Below, piece by piece: positions 38,215-51,000 of a DNA stretch of 64,000 bases. Origin of the DNA: Cutaneotrichosporon cavernicola (taxonomy: Eukaryota > Basidiomycota > Tremellomycetes > Trichosporonales > Trichosporonaceae); assembly GCF_030864355.1 (NCBI RefSeq), contig NC_083396.1, positions 2,108,001 through 2,172,000 of the forward strand, written 5' to 3'. The notes beneath the pieces are model-generated. The model saw only the letters and a list, made by a program, of their open reading frames with translations. It made no database searches and was not told where the DNA came from. Position 1 is the first letter of the stretch. Every line of letters begins with the position of its first letter. The position numbers and the translations under genes are program-made.

Positions 38215-39812
38215 ATGTGCCGCTTTGTGAGTCGGTGGTTTCTGCTCCAACTCACGCAGATTGTGTACAAAGGCGCCGAGCCGATCCAGGTCTCGCACCT
38301 CGTAACCCGGCCCCGACACAGTATCACAAACCAGGCCTTTGAGAGCAAGCTCCGCTTCCCCTCCTCGCGCCCCATGAACGTGAGGCTCCACCCTTCCTCA
38401 CTGACCTTTAGGCCGACGGTTTCGGTATCGGGTGGTACGACCCCGTCCTCGCCGAGGTGCCTGTAGCCAGCGACTCGGCACCAGCGGCAGCACCCGGTCC
38501 CGTCCCTCCAACTCCTATCCCGTCTCTCCCCTCCATGCTGCGCACTGGTACCCCAGCCCCTGCGCCTTCGCCACCGAGCGTGCCGATTGACGGGGCCGTG
38601 ATTCCGCCCGAGAGCGAAGCGGAGGAGATGGCGGAGGAAGATACGCGGGCACGCGAGGTCGCCAAGCTCCGTGAAGAAGAGCGGGAACACGAGATTGAGA
38701 AGCCTTGCATCTTCAAGAGCATCAGTCCTGTCAACTAGCAGAATGAAACGAGCTGACGACAGGCCTGGAGTAATGCCAACCTCACGCGCCTGGCTGAGAA
38801 ACTGCGCAGCCACCTCGTATTCGCGCATGTGCGTGCATCGACAATGGCTGGTGCGCCAAGTGAGGATAACTGCCATCCGTGGATCTTTGACCGTCTGATG
38901 GTGCGAACGCTTCTCAGCTAGTCAGATAGCAAAGAGCTGACAGCAGTGGATGCATAACGGAGAGATCAGCGATTTCCCCAAGATCAAGCGCGCGCTACAG
39001 GCCAGCCTACCCGAGGAACTCTTCCTATACCCCTCAGGCTACACGGATTCCGAGTGGGCGTTCATGGTCTTCCTCTCTATGGTGCGTTGTCCTCCCTCAG
39101 CATGATTCTAACCTCAGTTGAAGGACCCCCACGCACGCAGCTTTACGCACGCCGAACTGCGCGAGGCGATGATGAAGACGATCCGCTTCATCAACAAACT
39201 CTGCAAGGACGCCGGGGTGGTGAGTCTTTCCTTTGGGTGCGCTGACCCAGTCCGGACCAAGTTTGATGAACTACGTTGTCACAGATGGGCATACGGTCGT
39301 GGCCACGCGGTATATTAGCAGCCGGACGCAGGAGGCGTCGTCGCTCTTCTTCTCGAGCGGGACGAGCTTTGACGAGTACGAGCCCAATGCGGGGTTGTAT
39401 CGCATGACCAAGGCGGATAAGCGCGAGCGCATCATCATGATCGCGAGCGAGCCGCTTACGTTTGAGCGCGCCGACTGGGTCGAGGTCAAGACGAACATGA
39501 TGATTGTCATTACGCCAAAGGTGGGTGTAAGCGGGAGGAGTTGAGCCGGGCGGGAGTTGGGCGGGGCGGGAGGAGGGGTGGGTTGGGGAGGCGTCCAGCT
39601 GATGGCGCGTTCTGAGATGCCCAGCCAAGCTTGGGTCATCCCTTCTGCCGTATCCCAGCTGACACCAGATGAACCTCCTCCAGATCCCTATCATTGACGA
39701 ATACTGGGTCGCGCCCCAGGACCCCGCGAGCCACGCGCGCTCGCCCGACCTCGCGATCCAGCTTGGTTTCGGACACGGTTTCGCGTACGACAACGTGGCC
39801 GCTACGGCCTAG
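38215..39812 (+). CDS. DUG3: class II glutamine amidotransferase, DUG3-like
   Basis: DUG3 with DUG2 forms the gamma-glutamyl-cleaving complex of the alternative glutathione breakdown route in the cytosol. Eight exons: 38215-38226, 38260-38379, 38412-38729, 38763-38900, 38947-39081, 39118-39219, 39251-39520, 39669-39812, giving 412 residues. The catalytic nucleophile is Cys2, exposed after Met removal (MCRF). Other class II marks: NADGFGIGWY, HVRASTMAG, EDNCHPW, MWMHNGEIS. A proline-rich, then charged insert of about 80 residues sits between the first blocks. The C-terminus MNLLQIPIIDEYW matches the family end. Exon 1 encodes only four residues, and the donor of intron 3 (GTCAAC) is off-consensus; the frame demands it. 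Confidence 0.92.
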
Positions 39813-40166
39813 CCCATGGCCCATGGCCCAGCCGTGTCACCCACGGCCTAACCCCGCACGTACGCGCTCTGTATCATTCTGTCTCCTGTATGCATGTCTT
39901 TGTGGAACTTGAACTTGTGCAACTTGAACTTGTGCAACTTGGCAACTTGGAAATCAGGGCCAGCCTCGATCACGATCGCGATCATCTTGTACGATTTTAA
40001 CGTCACTTTCGATCGACCTATTCGACATACCGCGAGCCCCGCTATCAACCCGCTATCGCTACCCGTGCCCTCCATGACGTGTTATCACAGGCCTCGACAG
40101 CCGTATGGCATGCATAATACACTCGCTACCGCTACTCTGACACAATCCTAACCTCTTCCGACTCGG
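39813..40166. other. intergenic, convergent 3' ends with short repeats
   Basis: Lies between DUG3 and the minus-strand gene ending at 40167. It has a CCCATGG duplication (about 39813-39827) and three near-copies of a GCAACTTGAACTTGT phrase (39902-39950). No gene. Confidence 0.6.
39902..39950. repeat. short direct repeats, AACTTGAACTTGTGC
   Basis: A 15-bp phrase appears twice in tandem, followed by degenerate AACTTGGCAACTTGG copies, just beyond the 3' end of DUG3. Confidence 0.75.
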
Positions 40167-43100
40167 CTACGCGGCCATCCAGACTCGCGTGTCGGCAGCA
40201 GGCTTCCACTCGTCCTTGACCTCCACTTCCTCTGCATGCTTGGACACCTCAGCAGGCTTTATCTCTGCCTCCTCGACATGTCCGTTCTCCTTGGGCTTGT
40301 CGTGGCCCTCGCTCGTGATATCCCACACCTCGCCGACCTCCTCCTTCTTCTCCTTGGCCTCAACCGGCTCTGGAAGTGCCGGGAGGCTCTTGTTCGTCAC
40401 CTCGGACGAGAGCTTCTTGCGTCTGCTCGACCGACTCGATCCCTCACTAGGCGGAGGTTGCGCGCGGCGCGGTACCTTGTCGCTCCATCGGCCCTTGGGT
40501 CCACCGCCAAGGAGCCATGCGGCAACGCGGTCCGTCTCCCCAGGGTGCGGGACGCCAATCTGACTCAGGATCGCGTCGAGGAGCAGCTGGCATTCGCGCG
40601 CAGTCGTCGCGTGGTCAAGTAGCGTGCGTAACGGCGTGAGATCCGTGAGGGCGACGTAGCCGTCCGCAAGCCGTTCCAGTGCGGGCTCCGAGTCAAGGGA
40701 ACGAAAGGACGCCTTGGGTGAACTGGACGGTAAAGGGATCGGGAGTGCGCGCGGCGAAGCTCGCGGGCTGGAGGCGGTCGAGGGCAGCAGCCGGGAACGC
40801 CGCTCGAGCACCGGTGAGGTCGAATGGCCGCTCTCCAGGGAACGAATGGAGGGCGCGCCAGACGACGCCCCATCCTGTAGCTCGGCCACGCGTTCGTGCC
40901 GCAGCTGCCGCGACGGGACCGAGACACTACGCGTCTGCTCTGGCCGCAGCGGTTTGGACGAGGACTGTGAGTAGATCGTCGAGGCACGAGAGCGGTTCGA
41001 GCCCGTGAGTGTCGCCAGGGCCGCTTCAGGCGTGCCGTCGCGCGCGGAGAGGTGCTCGCCCTCGGGCATGACGCTGTCGCTGCGCGCACCGTTGGGCAAT
41101 GTGCTCATTCCCAGGCCGAGACCGAGGCCGGTCGACATGCTGCCAGCCTCAGGCTGCGACTCGCACCCTGCGTCGTTTTCGGGCAGCGGCGTGCTCACGC
41201 TCAAGGGTGTACTCTTGCGTCTGGTCAACCGTTGCTCACCGTGCGCGACCTGCGCCGCCCACTTGCGAACAATCGACGTTCTCCGATTCACCGCTGGCGG
41301 TTCGACACTGCGGACGCTCTGCGTCCGACCTTGGTTGGCGGGCGCAGTGCCTAGCAACGTCGACACGGATCCGACCGACGAATGGCTCTTCTGTGACCGC
41401 AGTCCTGTCGATCCGTCGCGAGAGTGCGACAGCGGCATTAACGAAGGCGCGTGAAGCGAATTGGTGTCCGGATGTAACTGAAGAGTCTGGACCGACGACG
41501 ACGGCAACAGAGTACGTTCCGCCCACGACTTGAACGACGTGTCCTCTTCCTTGGCCTCCTTGCGCCTCGTCGAGCTCATACGCGACATGATGTTCTTGAA
41601 CCTACCCGAGCGCGACAACAGCTGTGGAGGCGAGACGGGCCGAGTGAACTCGTGCGCCGTAGAGACGGGCGGTGGCGCGGTGGTGGAGAGAAAGTGAGCG
41701 AGGTCACGCGTTTCTTGGCGCATCGTCATGCGGTCCGACTTGTGCCGCGGGTTCCGGAACATCTGGCCGTTGACGTTGACCTCGGTCTCCACGATCCCGC
41801 TCTCGCTTGCGCTGCGCTGCGTTCGCTGCGACTGCGACAACTCTGAGACGAGGGTGGGCGATGCGTCGTTCTCGGAATCGACGGGCTCCGTTTGTGGGAT
41901 GGGTGAGCCAAGAATAACAGCAGGCACCGTGCGCTCCTGACTGCGGGGCGAAAGGACGCGAGGCTCCGACTTGAGCAGCTCGATCACGGATGGTCGGTGG
42001 AAATCGACCGCGTCGTCCTCGTCCTTCTCCTCAATGGTCGGACCGCGCGGCATGAGCTTGGTCCCTTGTGACGACCAGCTCCGACCTGCGGCTGCGCGAT
42101 ACCCGCTGACGCGTGAGTCGGTAGTGCTGGCCTGGGTTGACATGGAGAGTAATGAGGACTCGCTCGACGACATGGGTGCTGCGGACAGGTGATCGCTTGC
42201 CCGGCCGCTGTCTTTTCGTTGCGGTGATGTGTTGGGTGAGGGTGTGGTCTGGGATCAGTTGGGCAAAGGAAAACCTTGCAAAAACGAGCCTCCTTTGGAC
42301 CCCCTTCCTGGTCATGGTAACGTACCTCAAACGTGCTAAAGCGGCTTGGAGTGAGGCTTACGCGCATGGTTTCTCCGGATCTCAAGATGGCGTCAAAGTC
42401 GTCTTCTGCAGCTTTTTCAGCGACTGCGGGTGGATGCCTGACAGTGTAGTCGTCCTCGGAGGGTTGTCGTGAGCTGAGGATGGAAGAGGCTCTCTTGTGG
42501 TTGGCAGCTGCGGGGACTCCTTTTGCAGCGTTGATGACACTCTTGTAGAACTGCTCGCTTGCTGGTCGTTGAGAGTGACCACTTGGGACTCGGGGTTGAA
42601 GAGAAGAAGGTGGATCAATGTTTGAAGAGTCGAGAGAAGATTGAGAGACATAAGGTGACTCGTTTGCAGATGACCGCGTGACTCCCATACTAGATGTTGA
42701 GCGAGGGCCTCCACGCTTGGGCCTTGATGAAGAGCGAGCTTGATTCTCAATTTGAGCTCGTGCTATAAAGTCAGCTTTCATACTCTTAATGATTCAACGA
42801 CCAAGAGAAAGTGGTCCAAGCGCATTAAGTCGTCTTGCAACAGGGACCTCTCAAGATCCGGTACTCACCATCCATGCGCTTGAAAAACCCATACACAGTG
42901 GCATCCTCACACAAGGCCGTGTACAGGTCGGTGACTGTGGCAGTGACAATCGACGAATCTCGGGCCACAACCTGTGACAACTTGGACAGGATGTGCTCGC
43001 AAATGTGCCTGTCGTCAGCATGAACGCTGCATGGCAGGGTTAAGAATGCCAAGTGGGCTCGGGCGCCACACACGACGGCGCGTCGTGAGCAGGGGGCAAG

Positions 43101-43931
43101 GAGCGTGCCGAGCCGAAATGCGACAACCTGGGTAATCGAAGGATTGCAGGGATCTTCTCGACGCCAGCTTGCCCTCACGCTCGCACGCAAGTTGTGTCGC
43201 CTCTCATTCCCGCTCAGACCACACTCACTCCAGGACAGCCGTAAGCCACAATCCGGAAGGCGCCACCGTCTCCTCAGATCCGTCACCACCTGCGCTCTCC
43301 CAGGCATCGGCGGCAGCGTCACACCTGGACTCCGGTATTGGGTCCTGAGCGGCCGCAAACGTCTGGCGTCAGCACGGATATTCTCTCCGATCAATTCCAT
43401 CGCGCGATCCAAGCCAAGAGCCTCCATGGCGCCTGTGTGTGGCTTGCGGCCTGGCCTGATTTAGCGGATGACACGCACACTCAGACTAGCAACCTTGACG
43501 CGCATGAGCTCGACAGCTGCGTCGGTCGGAAAGCGCTCGCGCGCCTCCTCGGCACTGGCGACTAGTCCACGTCCCTTGCCGTCTGGAGGAAAGCCAGACA
43601 CATCCTTCTGCGCTGTTGGGTGGGTATCGTACCACAAGCGGATCTCGACCTCGGCCTCGCCAACAGCGGCGCGGCCCAGCGCGCCGAGCGCTGCGGGGTT
43701 GCGGAACTCGCCCTCGCCTTCACTCAGTGCAGACGGCACACCGCGCATGCGCAGGTCGGTGAGGTTGAGACTCTCGGCGGCAGTGACAATCCCAACGAGC
43801 AGCTCATCGAGCAACAAGTTGACGAACTCGAGCGCTTGCGAGTCGAGAGTTGTTGGCCGCAAGTCTGAGAGGAGGGCATTTGCGCTCGTCGAGGATACGA
43901 CAGGCAGCGCGCCGCGCGCTGAGGTCAGCAT
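40167..43931 (-). CDS. histone-fold-like protein with long disordered tail, 1092 aa
   Basis: Six exons: 43931-43481, 43432-43325, 43289-43229, 43008-42869, 42762-42326, 42248-40167; phases close to exactly 1,092 codons. I do not know a named homologue. Residues about 187-250 (GLWLTAVLEHICEHILSKLS, then VVARDSSIVTATVTDLYTAL) echo the alpha-2/alpha-3 pattern of histone H2A: an AVLE helix, ARD loop, I-x-x-x-x-L and a short last helix. Residues 30-75 (ALEFVNLLLDELLVGIVTAA) look like a second amphipathic helix of a histone-fold type. If both are real, one chain would carry an H2B-like and H2A-like pair. From residue 255 to the end it is Ser/Pro/Arg-rich with many SP and RSxS sites, except a helical patch about 870-930 (LTDLTPLRTLLDHATTAREC). 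Nuclear location and function are inference. Confidence 0.75.
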
Positions 43932-45373
43932 TGTCTCTGCATGTGGTGCGGTTTGGGGGCAACGAGATTGAGTGCAAAGCCAAGGTCCAAGTCCCCCATC
44001 ATGCATGGTTGTGTACGCCTGACAAAGACAATGCGGAGACGCACCTGGCATGACAGCGCGCGCTGCACCAGCGGGCTGGTTCGGAGGATGTATAGCCGGG
44101 GGACGCGCCCCAAGGACGTGCGGTATGCGGGCAGGCGGATGCACAAATTACAAGTGTTGTGCTGGATGGTTGAGAGAAAAGGACGAGGGGAAGGGAGGTG
44201 GTCGAGGACAATATGGTGTGGTGAGCACTTTGGGTGCGGAAAAGATGAGGTCGACGATCCGTTCGCAACAGTGACAAGGTTCGGAGTGGGGTGGGGTTGG
44301 ATGTGGGCCAGACAACGATCAGAGCGGGGTGTGGGAGGAGCAAGAGAGGGTTGGGAGGGTTAGGATGTCGTCGTCCGGGGCGGGGTTGAGAGAGGGAGTG
44401 AGACAGGGAGGAAGCAAGGACAAGTGGGCGGAAGGGAGAGGCGACAACAGGTAGCTGTTTCGCGTATGAAGCACCCAAAGCACCGTGATAGTCCCTGGAC
44501 GCAATGGTGCCGTGGCGTTGTGGCTGCAACGAGGATGGAATGGAGTCGGCTACAGGACCAGCTGTGCCGTTTGATGAGGTGCTCGATATGGATGGATGAT
44601 GGATGTTGTTAAAGAGTAGGAGTGAGATGGATTGGATGTTGCAAGAGACAAAGTCGTGGTGGTAAGATGTCTAGATACAGTGCCCAGAGCTAGCACGACG
44701 CCTGCCACCTGTTAGAGCTAAACAAAGTAGAGTAACTATGGACCTCGTTACGCCTTGTTACGTTGCTACGACAAAGACATGAGGCCTATAGGCGGATAAG
44801 TACCTGGCACGGCACGCACTGTGCGGGAGGCCTGGAACAGAATGTACGAGGAGCTGTTGCACCAGTTACTGGGCACGCAGGGAGAGGAAGTTTGGGAAGG
44901 GGGGAGGTTTGGGAGGGTTGCTGCTCTTGCCGCTAGAGGCCTGCGCGCAACGCAGCCATGCCAGGCAGACCCGACATACCCAGCCCCACCCAGGCCAGCC
45001 ATGGCGCAGTCCAGCTAACAAACCCTAGGCACAATTCCTCGCGTGCAATCAGAGGCCACACGCGCCGGACCCGGTTGCGACGACGACATTTCACCAGGCA
45101 ATTTGTAAGCTCCACTGATATACAGCATCACGCCTTGGTGCTTGACCTTGTCGACCTCCAACAATATGACATGCTATGGCCAGTGTCAATTCTGGTGGAG
45201 TCAATGGAGCAGGCAAAGGGGCCGCTGAAGATAGGGGATAAGGGATAGAATAGGATAAGTGGAACAAACCTGTGGCTGCAGATCCTTGCTGACGATACCC
45301 TGGAAGAAATCCACCCTCTCACATCATCCCTTGTCTATTCTCTCTTCTCCTTTCTCCAAACTCCACACCACTA

Positions 45374-45431
45374 CTACTCTCTATTGTGTCTTAGTCTACG
45401 TTCTACTCTCTATTGTGTCTTGGTCTACGTT
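45374..45431. repeat. 29-bp perfect-length tandem duplication
   Basis: Two adjacent copies (45374-45402 and 45403-45431) differing by one A/G change. Non-coding and recent by their identity. Confidence 0.9.
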
Positions 45432-47517
45432 TTCGTCCCGTATACGTATGACCACTATAGCCCCAATTACCAGAACACTTCTTGGAGCGAAATGAGGCAC
45501 CAAGGCTCTGACCAAGTAAATGGAAAGTGAAAGAGACTCCCATGCACCCAACAATCCATTCCGCCCTCATCGTCATGCCGCCCTCTTGCCTGGTTTGTAA
45601 CCCCTGGATTCAAAGCGCCATTGCCAGGATTGACCTGTACCTTAAGAACGTGTTCTGTTCTTGACTACTGTCTTTGCGCTATCGGCGGTTTGTGCGCCCG
45701 CAGGTGCACCGAGAGAGGTCCTATAGGCCTAGAGGTGGTCTTATCCAAGTTTATTTCTTTGCTTTCAGGATCGACCACCTCAAAACAGAAGGGCACCCGC
45801 AGAAGATGGCAAAGGCAGATCTGAGCTTGATTTCACCCAACACTCACCGTCCAGGTCTTGGCACTCGCAGACAATTCAATCTACACCCACCCACCCACCA
45901 GTTTGGTCCAAGTGAGTACCCTCTTCTTTCACTTTGTTCCCACCCAATCACGACAAACCAGACTCCGAAATCCTGGGATGATAGGTCTGCACCAGCCATT
46001 GTTCCTGGTTGTCACATTCTCCCCGTCCTCACTCTGAAACGACACTTGCACGTCCAAAGGTACAGCTTTATCCCCACATAGGTACTTGGGCCTCCAACAA
46101 CAAACATGTAACCTCGGGAGTAAAGAGTACGACTACGTACACGAAACAACAGCTGGAGAACGTCAAGTCAACGGGTTACTCGGGGAGCTACAGCGGGAGG
46201 TGTACGCCACACGCGGCTCGAAACCCAAGGACCTTGAACAGCGCTGATAGTCGATCTCTTACCCTTTGCTTGAGCCGCAGTGCAAGATGAGGAGAGCAGG
46301 CGGTGGCGCATATCCTCCCCTCGTGGCGGAGCCTCGAACATTGTCACGCATGTCGATCTCTTTCTCCTTGCTGCTGCCAACAAGCAGACTGTGGAAGCTG
46401 TAAGGGTTGCTGACGAGCCGGTGCCTCGCCTCCAGTCGTTCACTTTGGCGTCGTCAAACACTCCCTGACACACGGGGAAGTCACTCACGCTTCATGTGGA
46501 ACCTTATATCTTCAAGCAACAAGCCTGAACCTGATCTGTTTGGTTGTTGGACGAGTATCAGTAATAATGGTACATTGAAATCCAGGACGTCATCGGAGAT
46601 TTGTCTGAACACGAAGATGGCCGACACCGGAGACACCGGAGACCCCGCGGTTGAGCGACAAGTCGCGTGGACTGTGGCCCCAACCTGTCAGCTACTTGGT
46701 CGGGCAGTGGCTCCGACGGAACTGAGACTAAACCAGTAGCTGAATTCCCCTTCTGGATGGAATTTGCTTGAGTTTTCACTCACAATAATGTACAAGTAGA
46801 TAAAGCGTGAACAAGCCCGCCTCCAACAAGACTGTTATTACGGATGATCTGGAGTCACTAGTTGCGAAACGCTAGCTTGACGGAGATTGTAACGTAACCC
46901 AATATCACGTGGGAGGGTTAGCAACCCCTATGCCAAGGAGGAGGGGTCGGTATCAGACTAGGTTTGGCTGGTAACGTTGGACACCGTTTGCTTCTGTGCT
47001 CTGGGTGGCCTCGGGTGACCCCAGTGACCCGGGGAACCCTGGTTCTTATGAGCTTGTGAGGCTCGTCGAAATAGTGTTTTGATATGGGGAGTAACCGCCA
47101 CTCTGCATCCGCACGGAGGTGCCGTGATCGAGCCGACGTTATGCCACTGTCGCAGCGAAACTGGGAAGACGGGGTGATGTCCGCGGGTATCGCGATGCCT
47201 TGAAGACTCCCCATTTCGAATCCAGTTACAGGGTGCAGTTGTCACCATCAGTTGTTCCCGTCCTGTCTGGTTCTAACAGCAAGAGACATACAAGCAGGTG
47301 AGGAGGAGTTTCAGTGAGGAAAAGTGTGCACGAGATGTTAGCTGAAGCGGGACACGTTTTTGAAGAACAGGTTGAGGGCCGAGGGAAGATACCAGTACAA
47401 ATTACACGCCGCGACGTATCGCTCATCGCTCAGAGGAGTCGACGTCCAAGTGCCACACGCCACAAGCCGCACGCCACACGGCAACCGCGCCACTCTCCCT
47501 CTCTCCTATGATGGACC

Positions 47518-47546
47518 ACCTCCACCTCCACCTCCACCTCCACCTA
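47518..47546. repeat. TCCACC hexanucleotide run
   Basis: Four to five units of CACCTC/TCCACC about 70 bp upstream of the MTF1 start codon. Confidence 0.85.
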
Positions 47547-47610
47547 ATCTGCTTCCGTCGACCTCCACTCTGAAAGTTGAGACTGGGTTGACTTGTCTCG
47601 ACAACGCCCA

Positions 47611-49227
47611 ATGCCTCGGTTACGCCTACCTCCATTACCACTCCCATCACAATGGAGCAACTATGTCCCACGAATAGGGAAAAACACTCAAGAGGGATCA
47701 GGCTCCCGTGAGCTAACCCGCCGCACAGTGCTGGCCAACAAGAAGCTCACCGACCAATTCGTCCGCGCCCTCGGCATCCGAAAGGACGAGGTCGTGCTCG
47801 AGGCATACCCCTCGCTTGGGCAGCTTACGCGCTCCCTCCTCGCCGGAGGAGTTGACACGACCAGGGCCGCCGACTGGAAAAAGGTCACGCAGGAGCAGGA
47901 GGTTGTCGGACCAAGGGCCGGTCAGGTCAAGCGGCGCAACTTGAAGGACTTTGACTACCCGGAATGGGATGTCAAAACAGCGCCAGTCTACAAGGTCCCA
48001 CAAGGCGTGGATGAGAGCAAGGTAATTGTTCCCAAGGCTGTTGTGGCTGTCGAGCCCCATGTCACCCTGTTCAGCCGCGGGTTGGGATTCGACCCCGACC
48101 TCGCACCGGCTTCCTACTGGGACTACAACAATGCCAAGAATGCAGAGGAGCTCGAACGCCTGAACGAGATGCGAGGGACCACGCCCGTCTACCCGTCCAT
48201 TCTGGAGAAGAACCTTCTCATGTGTCCCGACTCGGTGTTCGAGTGGACCACGATTCCCCGCATCCTCGACAACCCTTTGGTCTGGAACAACTTTCCCGTC
48301 TTCGACGCCAGCAAGGATGGTGTGGCGGCCACCATGCGACCATGGGAGGCGGACGTGCCGCCAATAACTGTCGTCTCCACAATGCCAGAGACAGTGATGG
48401 GTGACCAGCTCATCGCGCAGTGGGTCTCGAGCGCCATCGGCGAGCCTGGGGAGGAGAGGGGTTGGCTATGGGCGTTTGGTCGGGTACGCCTAGCCATGCT
48501 TGTGCCTTCGGGACAGTACGACGTGAGTCTGACTCAATCCTGTGCTGACAAATAGCGCTTGATGGCATCGCCAGGCGAGACGATCCACTGCAAGCTCAGC
48601 GTCATGGCCCACGCACTGTTCCACATGCGCCCGCTCCCGCCGTACCACCACGTACCCGACGTCGATAAGCAGTCCCACCGAACAGACCCGAGCTACGAGG
48701 AGGCGGTGGCCGCCGCATCGACCAGGAAAACGAAGTCTAAGAGGCAGCCGACGCCTGCACCGCCACCCATCAACGAAGTGACATCGACTGTGGCCGGTGA
48801 CTTCTGGCCCCAGATCGGCCGCCACGCGGGGCTGAAAGGCGCTTCCAAGGTTTCCCCAGATAAGGCGCTTGTTCGGCCACCGTTGCTCGGCGTCGAAATG
48901 ATCCCCCGCCGAGACTCACCCATCAAGCTCACCCAGCGCGAGGAGTGGGAGTTTGTGCTCCGCCACTGCTTTGTGCAGGAAGCGTCGCCGCTGTCAGACG
49001 CTATTCCCAAGCTTGCCTTTGGTGCAGGGAACCTCATCCCCAAGATTCGCGAGAGCGAGGAGACCAGCCAGTTCGAAGGCGTGGGTGTCAATCCCGAGAC
49101 GCCGATACGAAATGTCACGATCGAACAGTGGCAGCGCATCGTCGACGTCTTTGCAAAGTGGCCGTTTAAGCCCAATCTGCTCATTCTCGATGCGCTCGAG
49201 GACAACCGCCAGATAGGCACCAGCTAG
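47611..49227 (+). CDS. MTF1: mitochondrial transcription factor B (MTF1 / rRNA dimethylase-like)
   Basis: Works with the single-subunit mitochondrial RNA polymerase at promoters; it derives from the KsgA/Dim1 rRNA adenine dimethylase fold. Two exons, 47611-48522 and 48556-49227 (33-nt intron), giving 527 residues. The first 20 residues are Arg/Pro/Leu-rich with no acid residues, fitting a mitochondrial targeting peptide. Conserved core: VLANKKLTDQFVRALG, then the SAM-site equivalent VVLEAYPSLGQLTRSLL, in which the usual Gly-rich motif is weakened, as in transcription factors. Later come RLAMLVPSGQYD and SVMAHALFHMR. Length exceeds yeast Mtf1 (341), with basic inserts. A 12S/15S rRNA dimethylase role is an alternative I judge less likely. 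Confidence 0.8.
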
Positions 49228-49254
49228 CATATAGTACAGGTACATGTAACCACT

Positions 49255-50354
49255 CTAAGCCTGCTTTTGCCGCGCAATAAACTCGCGGATGCCTGTGCTT
49301 CCCATCTTGGCGTCCTTGAGTTGTGCGTCGTCCACCGCACTGAGGTCACGCGTGCTTCTCTTGTCATGCGCAAACTCGGAGCTAATCACGTCGATCGCAA
49401 GCATGTCGAGGATGCTCAATCCCTTCTCCCCACGAATGCGGTTGACATAGTTGCCCCCGCCCAGTGTCTCTTTGCTCACGACGAGCAGAGATACTTCGGG
49501 GTCCCAGGCAGTAGGACCCAGAGCGTCGTGGATCTCGACGACGTCGAGAACCACGCCGCGCGCGTCGCCACCACAGCGGCGCAGGAATGCCGCCGCGGCC
49601 CCAAGACGCGTGTCCAAGCCCTCGAGTACGTCCGCGTGGCTCTTAGTTGCGAGCAACCGGTCAGCCATGACTCCGACAATGAGGCGCTGCTCCGTCGCGA
49701 ACAACGCCATGTGGAGGAGCAGCTTGTGCGCCGCGTGGAGATGGTCAAACGTCCCTCCCATCGCGGCGACGGGATACCCGGGCTCAGAGACCGTGGAAAT
49801 CGTACCGGGATTCCTAACGAGCTGCTCGAGCTCCGGCTCGATCTGGACGAAGCGCCGGTCCTCCTTGGAGAGGTTCGGGGCAGCCTTGGCCACAATGTCG
49901 GCTGCCAGGCCTTCGAAGCCAGTCGTCAGCGCGTCTCTCAGAGAAACCTACCCTCAAACCCGATCACAAAGGTTGGTGAGCCGAGCTTGAGCGCCCAGTC
50001 GCCGTCTTCGCCGTCGAAGCGCACTTCGACGTCGGTGAGCGGCCGGCCGGCGTCCCACTGGCCCGCTGCCAACACGGAGTACACCTGCGCGAGGAATCGA
50101 CTAAGGGCGGCAAAGTGCTGCTTCGGCGCAGCCTGGAGTTCGGGATACAGTTGCGGTCCGTTTGGCGTCGAGAAGAGCACGATGCATCTTTCGGTCGCCT
50201 GGCTTGCAGCGTAGCCAAGAGGGTGGAGGAGTGGGGTGGGGTCTTGGAGGATGGCTGGGGTCAAGGGACACACGAAGAGGACGCGCTTGTGGTGGTTCGC
50301 GTCCTCTGCCGTGACAGGATAGACCTTTTGAGGCCAGTAGAGCTCTGCAGTCAT
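49255..50354 (-). CDS. CAB4: pantetheine-phosphate adenylyltransferase
   Basis: Transfers AMP from ATP to 4'-phosphopantetheine to make dephospho-CoA, the fourth enzymatic step of coenzyme A synthesis. Two exons, 50354-49952 and 49910-49255 (41-nt intron), giving 352 residues. The nucleotidyltransferase signature AAMGGTFDHLHAAHKLLLH lies at about residues 178-196 and carries the HxxH-type ATP site. A SSEFAHDKRSTRD region and the terminal MGSTGIREFIARQ follow, as in eukaryotic PPAT. The N-terminal 130 residues are the less conserved extension seen in Cab4-type proteins; no dephospho-CoA kinase domain is fused. It ends 27 bp from MTF1, tail to tail. Confidence 0.92.
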
Positions 50355-51000
50355 GATGTTAGAGTGTTGAGTGTTGAGTGTTGTCTGTTGGCGTTGATGG
50401 TTAGTTAGGAGCCGGATGTCGGGTATCTGCGACGTGCCTGACGTGGTGCCCCAACCTCCTCGAGTGCTCCAGAAATGCCACACTGCTTCCGGGGGGTTTT
50501 GCCGAAACCCCGGTCAACCAAATTGATTTGTAAGCAGGTGGCGAAAATAAGGAAACGCCGACGCCGCACCTCCCCCCCCAGAGGTTGTGAATCTAGTGAT
50601 ACTGTTACAGCTCTTTCTAACCCTCAACCACTAGAAAAAAGGTGAGTACACTCTCGACACATCGCAATCCGAGAGCTCGACGACGACGCGCACCGGCGCG
50701 CGCGGTATCGACATTACGCGCGGCGTGTACGGGGGCGTTCTGGGAGGGAAATATGGAGTCGGAGGGATGATTGCTCAGCAGGTGGTGGGGGAGAGAAGGA
50801 TTCCCTGTCGGATCCGGGATGAATCAGCGCATCTCTCCGCCGTCAGCGCGCGAGTATAAGAACTGCACCGAGTAGTTCTTACCTGTCTTGTTCCTCCCAT
50901 TGCCCAGCAATCCGCGTTCTGTGTGATTGTTCTGCCCCCAAAGTCGGCGACCGCGCAATCCACTCTCTCTTTCTGTTCTCTCGCTCACACCCTAGTCAAG
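50355..51000. other. divergent promoter region, CAB4 / RPL10
   Basis: About 650 bp between divergent starts. It includes a TATA-like TATAAG (50855-50860) 141 bp before the RPL10 start and a GTGAGT following an A-run near 50641 that might be a 5' leader splice donor. Neither is proven. Confidence 0.5.
50855..50860 (+). promoter_or_regulatory. TATA-like box upstream of RPL10
   Basis: TATAAG in an otherwise G/C-rich stretch, 141 bp before the RPL10 ATG. Followed by a pyrimidine-rich leader typical of fungal ribosomal protein genes. Inference from motif only. Confidence 0.35.

Larger units (their letters stand above)
43932..47610. other. long gene-poor region (3.7 kb)
   Basis: No gene supported. 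Short frames on both strands lack motifs. The best of them, 46280-46468 (+, 62 codons), has coding-like composition (THVDLFLLAAANKQTVEAV) and could be a gene fragment. The stretch also contains a 29-bp tandem duplication and a TCCACC run close to the MTF1 start. Possibly hosts non-coding RNA or a decayed insert; nothing decisive seen. Confidence 0.45.
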